A DNA stretch of 64,000 nucleotides from Sisyra terminalis. Taxonomy: Eukaryota > Arthropoda > Insecta > Neuroptera > Sisyridae. The position numbers were made by a program, and so were the translations under genes. The notes beneath the pieces were generated by a model, which was given only the letters and a program-made list of their open reading frames with translations, ran no database searches and was not told the origin of the DNA. The first letter of the stretch is position 1. Each line of letters opens with the position of its first letter. Below are positions 35,220 to 47,749 of this stretch, piece by piece. The stretch covers positions 41,416,001 through 41,480,000 of the forward strand of contig OY292278.1 in assembly GCA_958496175.1 (NCBI GenBank), given 5' to 3'.

Positions 35220-37440
35220 CCCTAAAGACAAAAACATTTCCCACTATGCAAATTACACATTTCGAATCAAAAAACATTCAAGCAAAATGTTAAGATCCTA
35301 AAGGACACAACATTCCGAACAGCAAACGTTTGCCCATGCAAAACATGAATGCGTTCTTTGAGTTTGCCATCAATGGGAAATCAAAACAAATTACGTAGAA
35401 CAGTTCGAGATTCGACTTGCGCAATTCCCATAGATCCCTAAGAATAAAAACCTAACACTTGTCTGTTGCAACTTAAAAACAAAAAAATAGAATTTCCTTA
35501 TGCAAATCATACATTTCTAATCAAACATTATTCAGGCAAATTGCCAAGTTCCCAAAGGACACAACATTACCAAAAGCAAACGTTTGCAAATGCAAAACAT
35601 GAAAGCAATTTCTGGAGTTTTGTCATCAGTGGGAAAGCAAGACAATTAACGTAGAGTTCTGCTTGCCTTTGACCTGCATAATTTACATAATTTCCTAAGA
35701 CTATTGTCCAGTTTAATCCCGAGTCCTGGAAAAAAAAATTCTAAAAATTGGACCCAGAAAAAAAAATTAATGACCGATATCATTATGCCAATCATACATT
35801 TCTAGCCAAACATTATTCAAGCAAATTACCAAGGTCCCAAAAGACATAACATTACCAAAAGCAAACGTTTGCCAATGCAAATCATGAATGCATTTTCTGG
35901 AGTTTTGTCAACAGTGGGATATTAAAGGAATTTACGAAGAATACTGTTTACCATCGAATTGCATAATTTTCACAATTCCTTAAACTAATGTCCAGTTTAA
36001 TTCCAAGTCCTGAAAATAAATAAATTCCCAACACTGGACCGATGAAAAGAAAAAAAATTAAGCCTAATATTATTATGACAATCATACATTTCTAGCCAAA
36101 CAAAATTCAGGCAAATTACCAAGATCCCAAAGGACAAAACATATCCAGAAGCAAACGTTTGCAAATGCAAATCAAGAATGCAATTTCTTGAGTTTTGTCA
36201 TCAGTGGGATATCAAGACAATTTACGTAGAGTCTTGCTTGCCTGTGACCTGCATAATTTTCACAACTTCCTAAAACTAATATACAGTTTAATCCTAAATC
36301 CTGAAAAAATAAATTCCTAACACTGGACTGGTGGAAAGAAAAATAAAGACTAATAACATTATGCCAATCATACAATTCTTGTCAAACATTATTCAGGCAA
36401 ATTACCAAGATCCCAAAGGACAAAACAATACCAATAGCAAACGTTTGCCAATGCAAAACATGAATGCAATTCTGGAGTTTTGTCATCAGTGGGATATCAA
36501 GGGAATTTACGTAGAATGCTGCTTGTCTTTGACCTGCATAATTTTCACAATTTCCTAAAACTAATATCCAGTATAATCCCGAGTCCTGAAAAAAAAAATC
36601 CTACCACTGGACCGATTAAAAGAAGAAAAAAACCAAGGACTTATATCATTATGTCAATTATACTTTTCTAGCCAAACATTATTCAGGTAAATAGCTATGT
36701 TCCCAAAGGACATAACATTTCCAAATGCAAACGTTTGCAAATGCAAAACATGAATGCTATTTCTGGAATTTTGTCATCAGTGGGATATTAAAGCAATTTA
36801 CGTAGAACGCTGCTTGCCATCGAACTGCATAATTTTCATAACTTCCTTAAACTAATGTCCAGTACAATTCAGAGTCCTAAAAAAAGCCCTAACACTGGAC
36901 CAATGAAAAGAAAAAAAATTAAAGTCTTATATCATTATGTCAAACATACATTTCTAGCCAAACAATATTCAAGCAAATTGCCAAGACCCCAAAAGACAAA
37001 ACATTTCCAAAAGCAAACGTTTGCATCACAAATCTTGAATGCTATTCCTGGAGTTTTGTCATCAATGGGATATCAAAGCAATTTACGTAGAATGCTGCTT
37101 GCCATCGAACTGCATAATTTTCACAATTTCCTAAAACTAATGTCCAGAATATTTCCAAGTCCTACAAAAAATAAATTCCTATCACTGAACTTATGAAAAG
37201 AAAAATATAAAAAGACTAATTTCCCTACGAAAATCAAACATTTCAAGCCAAACATAATTTAGGTAAAGTACCCAGATCCCAAAGGACACAACAATCCGAA
37301 CAGCAAACGTTTGCACTCGCAAATCATGAATGCGTTCTTTGAGTTTGTCATCAATGGAAAATCTTAAGCATTTGCGTAGATCAATGTTTGATTTCGAATT
37401 GCATAATCCACACAAGTCCCTATAATCCCTAGTTAATTCT
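35220..37440. repeat. Satellite array B, 8 monomers
   Basis: Palindromes start at 35322, 35576, 35861, 36151, 36437, 36727, 37013 and 37303. The first and last monomers are type I; the inner ones are type II with near-constant 285-290 bp spacing. The left end (to about 36690) matches arrays C and D; the right end (from about 36700) matches the end of array A. Confidence 0.95.
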
Positions 37441-37512
37441 AAACTAATTGGAAATCCGTGGATCCTTGGAGTCTGAAAGAAATTCCTGAAAGAAAAGTTC
37501 GTTAATCCTTAC

Positions 37513-37676
37513 GTGGCTAAATACTCAGCCGGCCGCCGACTAAAAATGCGTCCGTGCCGCAAGAGCGTACGACAATTAAAACGTCCAGGCCATTACAGCG
37601 TCCGATAATAAAAGCGCAGAGGCTACAAGAAGCGTCCGACAATTAAAGCCATTAACCGACATAAATATTTAGCCAC
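37513..37676. other. GC-rich box bounded by an 11-bp inverted repeat (unit B)
   Basis: Same box as at 27962-28125; arms at 37513-37523 and 37666-37676. Confidence 0.7.
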
Positions 37677-38851
37677 ATCTAACTTATAACTAATTTTCTT
37701 ATAACTAATTTGACTTATAACTAATTGAAACAAACATATGAGCAAGCCGGCGCGCAGCGTCCAACTGTACCCTTATGTTTTTGAAAACTTAAAACTAACG
37801 AAACCCAAAAAAAAAACACACACAAAACAAACAAAAACAAACAAAAAACAAAGCAACAAATAACAAACAAAAAACAATCAAAATACAAACAAAAAACAAA
37901 CAAAAAACAAAAAAACAAATAACAAACAAAAACACACAAAAAACAATCAAAATACAAACAAAAAACAAACAAAATACAAAAACTAACAAAAAAAACATAT
38001 GAGCAAGCCGGCGCGCAGCGTCCAACTATACTCTTATGTTTTAGCTAAAATCTAAAATGTAACAAACAAAAAAAAAACACAAAAAAGCAATTTAAACATT
38101 TAGGGGCCATTTTCACACCTGACCCTACAAATGTGTCAAGAAGTAAAAAAAAAAAAACACACACACAAACAAACTAATATGCCATACTACTAAGTAAAAA
38201 AATTCCAAACGCTAGTAGACGCACTATGCGCTACGTAAGAAAAAAAGCGAAAAAACATTTATGGGCCATTTTCACACCTGACCCTACAAATGTACTAAGT
38301 GAATTGCAGAAAAAAAAAATTAAAAAAAATAAAACTCAATCATCGTAAAGATAATCCAACAGTAATCCAGAAGATAATCCAAATCGTAATCCAAAAGATT
38401 TGCCGAAGATGTACTCAAACGTACTCCAAAAGGTATCCAGAAGAAGAAATCCACAGAATGTTTTAAAAATATTTGCTTTTGCGTAATTGTTCACCGGTAG
38501 GTATATTTAAGACAAAACCTACCATTTAAATTTTGCTAATTTTTTTGTGTTTATTTTAAACTACCCCAAATAAATTTATAGAAGTAGATAAGGGAAGAAA
38601 TTAATTTTTTTTGTTTAAATATTTTCTTTAGACAACTAGCCAATAGCATTAAGAAAAAAGTCAAATAACAATGAATTTGTTATATGAAAACATGAATGTA
38701 TTGTTTTGACAGCTCTTTGACAGCGATTTGAATAACAATGAAGAGTGGCCACTATTGGCCGAAAAAATAACTAACTTTTTCAAATTTGAAAGCCGCGAGA
38801 ATAAACGATTGTTTCGATTTTCGTGATTCTTCGTGAATCTTCGTGAAAAGC

Positions 38852-39435
38852 TTTGGCGCCAAGTCTAACCGAAAAGCTAACTGTAATTTTCTCCCAAATT
38901 TATGAATACAAATGATTTTCCCTTTTTTTCAACAGGTTTCAAAGCGTTTACAAGTAAAAAAAATGTTTGAAAAAACTTTGATGCTCCAATAAAGTTAACT
39001 ACCCCGCACGCTCACGCCCCCGATTCTCACTAGGATGAAGTCCAGAAAAACCTATCCTATTCCCCGAAATATTGAAATGCTTTAAGAATATCCCATTTAA
39101 TTTTCATTTCCGAAAAATTTACTATTCTGAAAGTTTTTCAATCGAAAATTGCAAGTGGCTAAGATGGTTTTTTTGGCGGGTGCTAAGGACGCTAAAGACG
39201 CCAACTTTTGAGTCGAGAAATCAGAAAAGTTTTCTCACCGAAATCGAAAATTTTTATCTCAATCGATAACTGATCGATTAAACTTTCACTTTACACTAAT
39301 TAATTGCAAGAAAGCAAAAGAAAAACTTTAGTTTTTCCACATTTTCTCGGGAGCGGTTTGATGCTTGAACGCGAACGCGGTAAAACTAAAGCGCGCTTTG
39401 TTAATGACCATCGTCCTACCGAATGGACCAATCAG
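38852..39435. promoter_or_regulatory. Promoter-like region with E2F-like and CCAAT motifs (unit B)
   Basis: Same arrangement: TTTGGCGCCAAG at 38852-38863, TTTGGCGGG at 39172-39180, CCAATCAG at 39428-39435. Spacing matches unit A exactly. Confidence 0.35.
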
Positions 39436-40870
39436 ATTGCAGCGTGTCAGCGTCTTGAAACTAGAAATTTTACCGCAATTTTCAAAATATGGCAACAATA
39501 TTTTTTAACTTTAAATTCCATTAATTTATTTTTTAAAAACCTTTTTGGATTGGTAATTTGTTTTGATCATTATAAAAAAAAATAATTTTATACATTGAAA
39601 ATTTATTTCATTTATTAAAAAGTTGATGAAAATTTATGTTCTTTTTACTATTTCCTTTTCTTTTTATTTGTCCATTTAAGCCCTTAACAAAATGATCTGA
39701 TGATTCTTTTAAAATAAATATATTTTTCACATAATTTCGAAGTGTAAAGTAAAGTGATTAAAAACAGTATAATTAACTAAAGTAAAATATGAAAAATAAA
39801 TGGATTTCCTTGAATTTTACATTGCTTGTACCTACAAATAATTTCAACTTTCTTACGAAACAATATAGGTAGTTGCAAGAAATTATGTACCTATCAACCT
39901 AAGTTTAGAATTTTATGAATCATTTAATTCCAACAAAGTTACTCTTAGAACAAACAATATAATATATTGTTAATATTGATTGCGAAGAAAATTCCTACAT
40001 TTAAAATCTTCTGAATCGCATATTCATTTTTCCATTTGTTTTTCTTAAATATAATCTTTCCCTCCTTCCTGTAACGTACATAATTACTCATTATTGCCTT
40101 TTAATAATTACAATCATCCTAATTGCATTATCGAATTTGAAAACTGTCAAAGTATGATATCTCGGCTGGATGCCAGATTAAAACAATCCAATCCAATTAG
40201 ATTACTATAAATATTATTAAAGAAACCAGTTTTTGACATTATAAAACTAAAGATTTATTTATGAATGTAATTAAAAGAAATTCACAATTAAAACATTTGA
40301 GTTCTTCAAATACAAGTTTGATGGTTTCTTTATATTTTTATAAATCTTTGTCACCTTTTACAACTTTTTTTAAAAACACAGTCTAAAATAAAAATAAAAA
40401 CATTTTTGTAAACAAAGACTTATAAACGTTCTTTCAATTGGTCGTAGCCGATATAATTCACTGAATAATTAATGTTATGAGGCCTCAAACATTCCATATA
40501 GTTACGTATTAGTCTTAAGAGAAATATTCTTCTATTCTTCATTATTCTTAGTTTATTTCTGGTTAAAAAAAACAAAATAGTACTAGCTGATATTTGGTTT
40601 ATATCGGCAGGTTTCGAACCTGAAGAGCATACCTATAACAAATTTTACATCCATTAGGTACTAAATGGTGGTTATCAGTTAGAAGGTTCAATCAGCAATG
40701 CATTTACCAACTTCAGGTGAAAACTTACAGCATCAGACGTTTGTTTAAATTGATATGAAAAACTGCAAAAAAAAAGAAATAATTATCTAAACATTCAATT
40801 AAACTCTCAACAAAATTTAACTTACCACATAAATCTTTTGTACGCTTAAAGTTTCTCGAGACAATTATGT

Positions 40871-41622
40871 TTTTACGGTTCGAAGAAGTTGTTTTTGAGT
40901 TGACAATTGAAAACACATCAATCAAAATATTGAAACTTATCATAAAACTGGAAAAATCGAATGCAAATTAGAAAAGTTCAAATGAAAAAGAAGTCCTTAA
41001 AAACTATACAATCTACCTTCCTTTTCTCTCAGTTCTTTCAGTTATTGAAAATTGGAGCCGTTTTCAAATTGTTCCAGACCTTGTAATTTAAAAGTTTGCT
41101 CACATTGTCACTTCTTTTATGTATCTCTTATTAACTGATGTTCGCTAATAATTTGATGGTTTAACATTAGAAGAAACCGTATGAATCTCCGGACAAAATT
41201 TGGTGGTTTTGGTAAAATACTTCGAAGTTATTTCCGATTTAGTGATGCTGGAGTCGTTTGGATTATCTACATACAATTTTGATAGTTTCAGTACAGTTTT
41301 TCAGCCCCTGGAATATAAAAACACGTATATGTTTTGCATTATGTTGTGAACTAGAAAAAGAGAAAACTTTTTAAGTAAATACTTTACGAAACTTCCAACA
41401 AACTAACACATGTACCTTAACTTATATTCCACATTGAGCCGGCAATTTCATGTTGAAGAAATGATCGAAAAATGCATAGCTTTGTCCTTCCCATCCTTCC
41501 TGTATTGATGGTTGTTCTCAATGTCTGAGATAATTAATCCTTCATCCTTTTGGATTTTTCAGGTGAAGAATTGATGCTTTTGGTGATTGCAACTCACTTT
41601 GCAACGCAATTTGTAAGAACCA
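40871..41622. other. 752-bp segment present in units B and C, absent from A
   Basis: Unit A joins ...gacaattatgtt directly to ccaattgtag at 31341, whereas B carries about 752 bp between these points, and C the same at about 54818-55569. The segment includes tctacatacaattttgatag, related to the outer flank at 23412. No gene seen. Confidence 0.75.
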
Positions 41623-43832
41623 TTCCAATTGTAGTCTAAAACTGCAAAAAAAACCGACAACAAATTAAGTTTATGTAAATTTAATTAAATCTCAACAAAC
41701 TATAGATATATACAACATACTTTTGATTTCTTTCAAAGTTTAATTCCCTCATGGTAGTTGCGTTTTGGTGACTTAGAAGTTCTTTGAAAACAAAAATTGC
41801 CAAACCCAATTGCTAATCTTCAAATTTGTTTAGGTACTTCTTTACCTCGGTTTTTATAAATTCCAGTTCCTGCAATCGTACAATAACTTTTAAATGCTCC
41901 ATTATCATTTAAAATAAATAGATTTCAATGATTTATTTTACTCACTTTTAAAAGAAAACCTAAATATATAAATTCGTCTGAAGACCGACCCATCGGTTGC
42001 AATATTGGAAACATTACTAACATTGAATAGGAGGGAAAGGTTTGTTTTGATATTTCGTTTTCCCTCATACTTTCAGGTAGTGAGATTGAGTTTTTTTTAT
42101 AGTATTTTACTAGTTACTCGTAAACTAGTTACTCGTACCTTGTTGTTTTTTAGCGATAAACATCTGCATAAGTGTTGCCGGTGTTGCAGTCCTTACATCC
42201 GTAAATATATTTACAATATATTTGTGGTTTAAACTTCAATTTTCTTATTTCTATTAATTCTATAATTATTTTAATAAAGTTTATGAAATTCGATCATAAA
42301 AATCTTATAGTTAGATTATTTTAGTTAGTTAGATCTTATAGTTTGATCGATTATTTCTCAAATCAATCATCTCCTCCCTTTTCTCCACTGTATCTCTTAA
42401 TCTATATACATATAAATATATTGATAATACATATATAGTGTTAATGATTAAAAAGAAAGAATGCTCAAATAATTATTTATATAAACTATATCAAATCAGA
42501 AAAATAACTTTTTCTTTAAAACAAATGAGACCAAAACTCATCACCCAGATGTTGAAATGTTCGCCGTGTTTTGCTTGTGATAGTAGATGTTTGAATTCTT
42601 TAGCAAAGAAGGAAATGTCCAGCTTAAATTTACAATTGATTTTTAATTTTATGATTTATTCGAATCCTCGAAATTTCATCTGTTTGAAGATAATGTTTTC
42701 AGGGGTGATTACACCCCTAAAATGCGTTGAAACCATTTAAAATCGCAGTGCTGATCATTCTATAACTTAAGATTTATGAAGTCAATTAGATTTCTAAAAT
42801 AAACCAAGTAGAATTTTTTTGCAACTAAAAACATGTAAATTACCTATTTTCATCCTACGCCCCCCCGCTCAAATTGCTATAATGAACTCAAAAATTAATA
42901 TGTTTATATCTCAGTCCCAAGACGAAAATCAATTTATAAGTTATATGTTTCTGCGTATACTAAACATTCTATAGGGGGGAAAAGTCACTAAGCTCGCTCC
43001 TTTCTAAATTTGCCAACTATTTACCGTTTTTCAGTTGAAAAAATCGAAAATTTAGGAAGTTGTAACCAAAAAAAATTTTTAGTGAAAATCGTGAAAAAAA
43101 ACATTTTTTTTTGTTAATGGACTGTTCGGGAATTTATATCCTCCCCACCCCGATCTACTGATAATCCTGGTGTAAGTTCTTGGCTAGGTTTGTAAGCTTT
43201 TTATTCTACAAATTTTGAATTATTGTTCATATTATTTGTCAATTGATTAGTCCTTTAATTCATTTGTGATTTATACTTCACTGTTGCATTTATGTATTTG
43301 AGTTGCCTATACAGCAGCATGCAAAATTCGGTAACTTTTCTGGGTTGATACTTGATAAAAAGAATTTACTATTTTATTCTATCTACACTTATATCTACAT
43401 ATAAAAACTATATACTAATATAACTATATAATTAAAAATAGTATTAAATGAATTCGAATCCAAATAAATAATTATTAACTTTGAATTTTGGTGGAATGCC
43501 ATTAGCATTTGGTCGTAATTTTCAACAATTTTTACAAAGCAAAACATAACGAATCATTTAAATTAGGCAATAAATTTGTTTTAATCAAATAATATTCTAA
43601 GATCATTGAAAAACAACGCGCTGCATATGCAATTAAGATTAATAATTTTTACATTTCGAACAATCTTCAGCTTTGTTTCTCTGAGAACTATTTGGAAATC
43701 AAACAACACCATTTAAAGTGGGAAATGAAAAAAAAATAAACTATTACATGTAAATGATTTATATGCTCATTTAAGTTAATTTTCAATATTTTTTTTTTTT
43801 GTCAATAAACGTCGTAATTTAATTGCGGAACC

Positions 43833-45064
43833 TCGGTCCGCACATTCTACCACTCAGCAATGCCTTGGGGTAGTTGACACAATTTCCGAGGCCTTGGAAA
43901 CAAAAATGGTTTGTCTGGGAGCCTTCCTGGATGTAGCACAAGCATTTGATCGGGTGTGGCATCCGGGGCTTCTGTTCAAACTTAAACCACTACTCCCAAC
44001 TCAATACTTCCTTATACTTCAGTCATACCTGTCCAACCGTAGTTTTAGAGTGAGATGTGGTGTCGAGTATTCTCCCCTCACTACCATACATGCTGGTGTT
44101 CCTCAGGGAAGTATCCTAGGACCTATCCTCTACAACATATACACTGCTGATATTCCAACCCACCCACACTCCAAAATTTATACATATGCTGATGACACAG
44201 CAATATTAGTTACAAGTCAAGAGCCAACAAAAGCCTCCGCCATAATGCAGCATCATCTTGATCTCATCTCGAAGTGGAGTCAAAAGTGGAAAATAAAAAT
44301 AAATGAAAACAAATGTACCATAACAATGTTCACACTCAGACGACTAACCAACCCAACAATATACATAGACGACAAAATAATACCAACTTCAAATAACGTA
44401 CGATATCTAGGTTTCCATCTAGACAATCACCTCACGTGGACGACACACATCAAGACAAAAAGACAGGAACTAAATAGACGGTACGGACTGTTACGCAGGT
44501 TATTAGGACCTAATTCTACTCTTGACATTAAAAACAAACTAACAATATATAAAGCCTTAATTCAACCCATTTGGACATACGGGGTAGAGCTGTGGGGTTC
44601 TGCCAAGTACTCCAACATTCAACGAATCCAATCCTTCCAATCAAAACTTCTCCGCCGTATTCTAAATGCTCCCTACTACGTTAAAAATAAAGTAATACAC
44701 AATGATATCAAAATTCCCTTTATCAATAACCTAATCCAAAACCGGTTCCAAAAATTTCACAACAAACTGCACAACCATCCAAACCCCAACGCTCAAATCC
44801 TTTCTTCTACATCCCATCCAAATAACCCTCCACGTCGATTAAAACGCCGATGGCCGCGAGATCTACTAAGTGACTAATAGAAAGTCCCAACAATGGTTGG
44901 GTTCTTTCAACAAGTTTCAAGTTCAACTGTTCCTCGCGAAGGATCACTCCTTACTAAGGGAACAGATTTATTTTATTTTATTTAGTGCTCATATTGCATA
45001 TTATACTAGCATTTTGTATAGAAGGCAATAATATTTTAATAAAAAAAAAAATAAAAAAAAAAAC
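43833..45064 (+). mobile_element. 5'-truncated Jockey-like non-LTR retrotransposon (unit B)
   Basis: About 1,232 bp flanked by an 11-bp target duplication, attgcggaacc, at 43822-43832 and 45065-45075. It begins inside the reverse transcriptase and ends with a poly(A) tail (45042-45063, interrupted by one T). The 3' untranslated region has a stem-loop cccaac-aatg-gttggg (44886-44901), such as RT might recognise. The 5' half (ORF1, endonuclease) is absent, the usual outcome of incomplete target-primed reverse transcription. Confidence 0.9.
43834..44877 (+). pseudogene. Partial reverse transcriptase of the Jockey-like element (unit B)
   Basis: Open from 43834 to a stop at 44875-44877. Counting from the Met at 43894: FLDVAQAFDRVW (11-22, catalytic Asp of motif A), GVPQGSILGP (68-77, motif B), YADDTAIL (98-105, catalytic Asp pair of motif C), then the thumb with VRYLGFHLD and a long C-terminal region (IYKALIQPIWTYGVELWG) typical of Jockey-clade RTs. 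The upstream codons RSAHSTTQQCLGVVDTI match the conserved stretch before motif A. Frame intact over 348 codons, so the insertion is fairly young; but without endonuclease, ORF1 and promoter it cannot move on its own. The Met is internal, not a natural start. Confidence 0.9.
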
Positions 45065-45075
45065 ATTGCGGAACC

Positions 45076-47663
45076 GTGGAGAAATATTAAACATTTTTGA
45101 CTACTTCTAGTTTTGCTACTTTTTCAACTTCTTCGTTATGATTTGGTTTACCATTCAGCTGTTTCGAAATTATATTAAGCTTTAAGGATAGAAAAAATCC
45201 AATTATATATTCCGACGTTATCATTAAGATGTCTGAAAGTAATTCGAGATTTTTCCAATCATTTACGGTTGTTGATATATTATAATGAAGTCATTATTAT
45301 CAGGTTTTCATAGAGTAATTCGATTTTGATGATTCTTTTGCATTGAATTGATAATAAAACTTCAAGAAATTGAACCAACGATAAGAGACCTTAAAGAAGA
45401 TAAATAAATTTTATTTAGAAATAATAACAAAGCTTCTGAATTTGTCTAAGTCACTAACTTTGAGTCGATATCAAATGCCAAAGCTCTAAAATATTAAGTG
45501 GTTTAAACTTTTAAATAAACAGGGAACAGCCTTATTTGATTTGGGAATCATTAATAGTATATAGCTTTACGATTTAGTGGAAATGTATATATGCAGAATA
45601 GAGTTGAGCCAATGGGTATGAGAAAAACAAAGCTTTTCTATGACAAAATATTTTTACTGTGGAAAGATGTATATATATACAGATTTTCTTAAGAATACAA
45701 TTTTGGAAAGCTAGCAATTTAAAAGCGACGGTTGATTAAAGAGATTCCAAATCGAGGTTGTCATAATTTTCATTTTGAATATCTAAATGAGCAGGAAACG
45801 ATGTTTTGAGGGACTTAAGCACTTGATGAAATATTGTCATCCAACCAATGTTACATTAATGTTGAGCAAAACATATACCAATGCAGGAAAACTAAATATT
45901 TAGCAGAGTATTCTCCACGATTATGCTGGTATAGAACAATTTGGTTCGGTATCTAAATTTAAAGGTGAATTTCATTCTGTTTCTAAGGGATTTTCAATAT
46001 TTGATAAGTATTTTTTTCGATTTTCTTGCACTTAATATGTGAATTGTCACTAAAAAAATTTCATTTTTTTATGTTATTATATCTACAAAATTCAGCTTGG
46101 GTCTTCATCAGACCCATCCCTAGTTTTGGAAAACATTAAACGACAAAATCCTTTCTAAGATTAAACAGTATTAAAATAACAAATAGTAAAAATAAGATAT
46201 TTCGAAGAACTTGAACCAAAACTGATTAAAAAATTAGCCAAAAACATAAACTTAAGCAAAATAATTAATTTTTTCCACAGAAAATACTAGTTTGCAATGG
46301 CTTAGCGATGATTTGGTTTCCTTTTGTGGTGGATTTGTAGTACAAAAAGAGCTTTAAAAATAAACCAAATTCTAATAGGAAAATAGATTTATTCTGCAAG
46401 GACTAAGTCACGGAATCATTTTGAACGAAATTTTGTCAAGGTTCACTAGAAATCTTGCATTAGTGGGAGGCAAATATAAGAAAGAGTCCAGTTTATCCTT
46501 CATCGCAAATTCAATGACCATTCAAATTTTCCTGTTTTAACTAAGGTTGGTTAGAACATAACTTTGATCGTTGTAATTTAATTAATAAAATTATTAATTT
46601 TTTACATTAATTTAATGTTATTTAATCGTTGTAAATCGATCTGATTAATTGAATATACGAAGACTTTGGGAGACTTTTGAAACTTTTTAAAAACAAAACA
46701 CGTTGTTTAAGGCGGCTACAGCAGCGCCAGGGTCAGCAAACTAAAAAAATATTAAAAACTCAATTGCAATTCTCTAACTATTGTATTTTTATTAAAATGA
46801 AAACTAATTTGGGTTATTGGGTTAAATATAAAAAAAAAAAAGTAAAAATATTTATAAGGATAAAAAATCCAATTTAATTTTATTTATGATGCACTTCTAT
46901 AACAGCTTAAAATATATTAAAAAAACACATTTTACAGTAATTATAAATGATTTTAAGAAAAATTCAAAAGTAATAAAAAAAATACTATGGAAGAATATTA
47001 AAACTATTATAAAATAACAACTCAATCGATGAACATAAGCTTAATTCCTCTAAAACTAATATTACAATAATTCAAATACTTTTAAAGTAATTGTAAAAAC
47101 TAGGTTTTTCTGGAAAAAATTAAAACAAATACAGCTGTTAAAAGATACAATAAAACAAATAATTTAAAGAAGTTACATAAAACTAACATCCGTTTTGTTA
47201 GAACCACAAATCAATTTTTTGAAGGATTCGTTCTTTCCATTTTCGATGATTGCAGAATCATTTCGATTGCATTCTTGTAAACAATTCTAAAATAAATAAA
47301 AAACACAGTAAATATCGTTTTAAAATATATTCTGTTAAAAATAATTCACCGTCATAAACGTAAGGTGTACTTCAGCATAAAAAATTCTTCCTATTCAGCA
47401 TATTGAAATTAACAGTTTTCGTGTCTTCATCTATTTTCCTCAGTGCTTGTTGTAGGTATCGCTGTCCCAATATTTTCAAAATTCAATAAGGTTATTACAT
47501 CACCAAAGAATCGAAATTTTCCGACGAGGCCTCTGCAGGCGTTCGGAATGTTTCCGGAAAAGTTAGTTTAGAGATGGGACATCACAATTTTTTTCAAATT
47601 GGTGTGAACTGAAAATCAGCAAGAGACAATCCTCAAAACCAGCAGTCTTTGTCAAGAAGTATT
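45076..47663. other. Second spacer of unit B, no gene recognised
   Basis: AT-rich sequence after the retrotransposon, matching unit C 57792-60392; its first part is deleted in unit A. The Lys-rich frame near 46677 is frameshifted relative to units A and C at an A-run. Confidence 0.6.
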
Positions 47664-47749
47664 GTACTCTTTTCCACACCACCCATGGGGTAAAGTACTA
47701 GGCGCGTTTTTTTTAACGTGGTATCCCCATGTAGGCCTAATCCACACCC

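Larger units (their letters stand above)
35136..47663. repeat. Amplicon unit B (12.5 kb, complete)
   Basis: Head-to-tail copy of unit A, and the only one with the whole inserted retrotransposon. Satellite array at 35220-37440, conserved spacer 37441-43821, retrotransposon 43833-45064, second spacer 45076-47663. The spacers contain no recognisable gene; the longest frames outside the retrotransposon are about 100 codons and match no family I know. Confidence 0.9.

Noticed and set aside
43894..44877. An active reverse transcriptase gene of the host
   Set aside because: It is part of a 5'-truncated retrotransposon with a poly(A) tail and target duplication; the Met is internal and endonuclease and ORF1 are missing.
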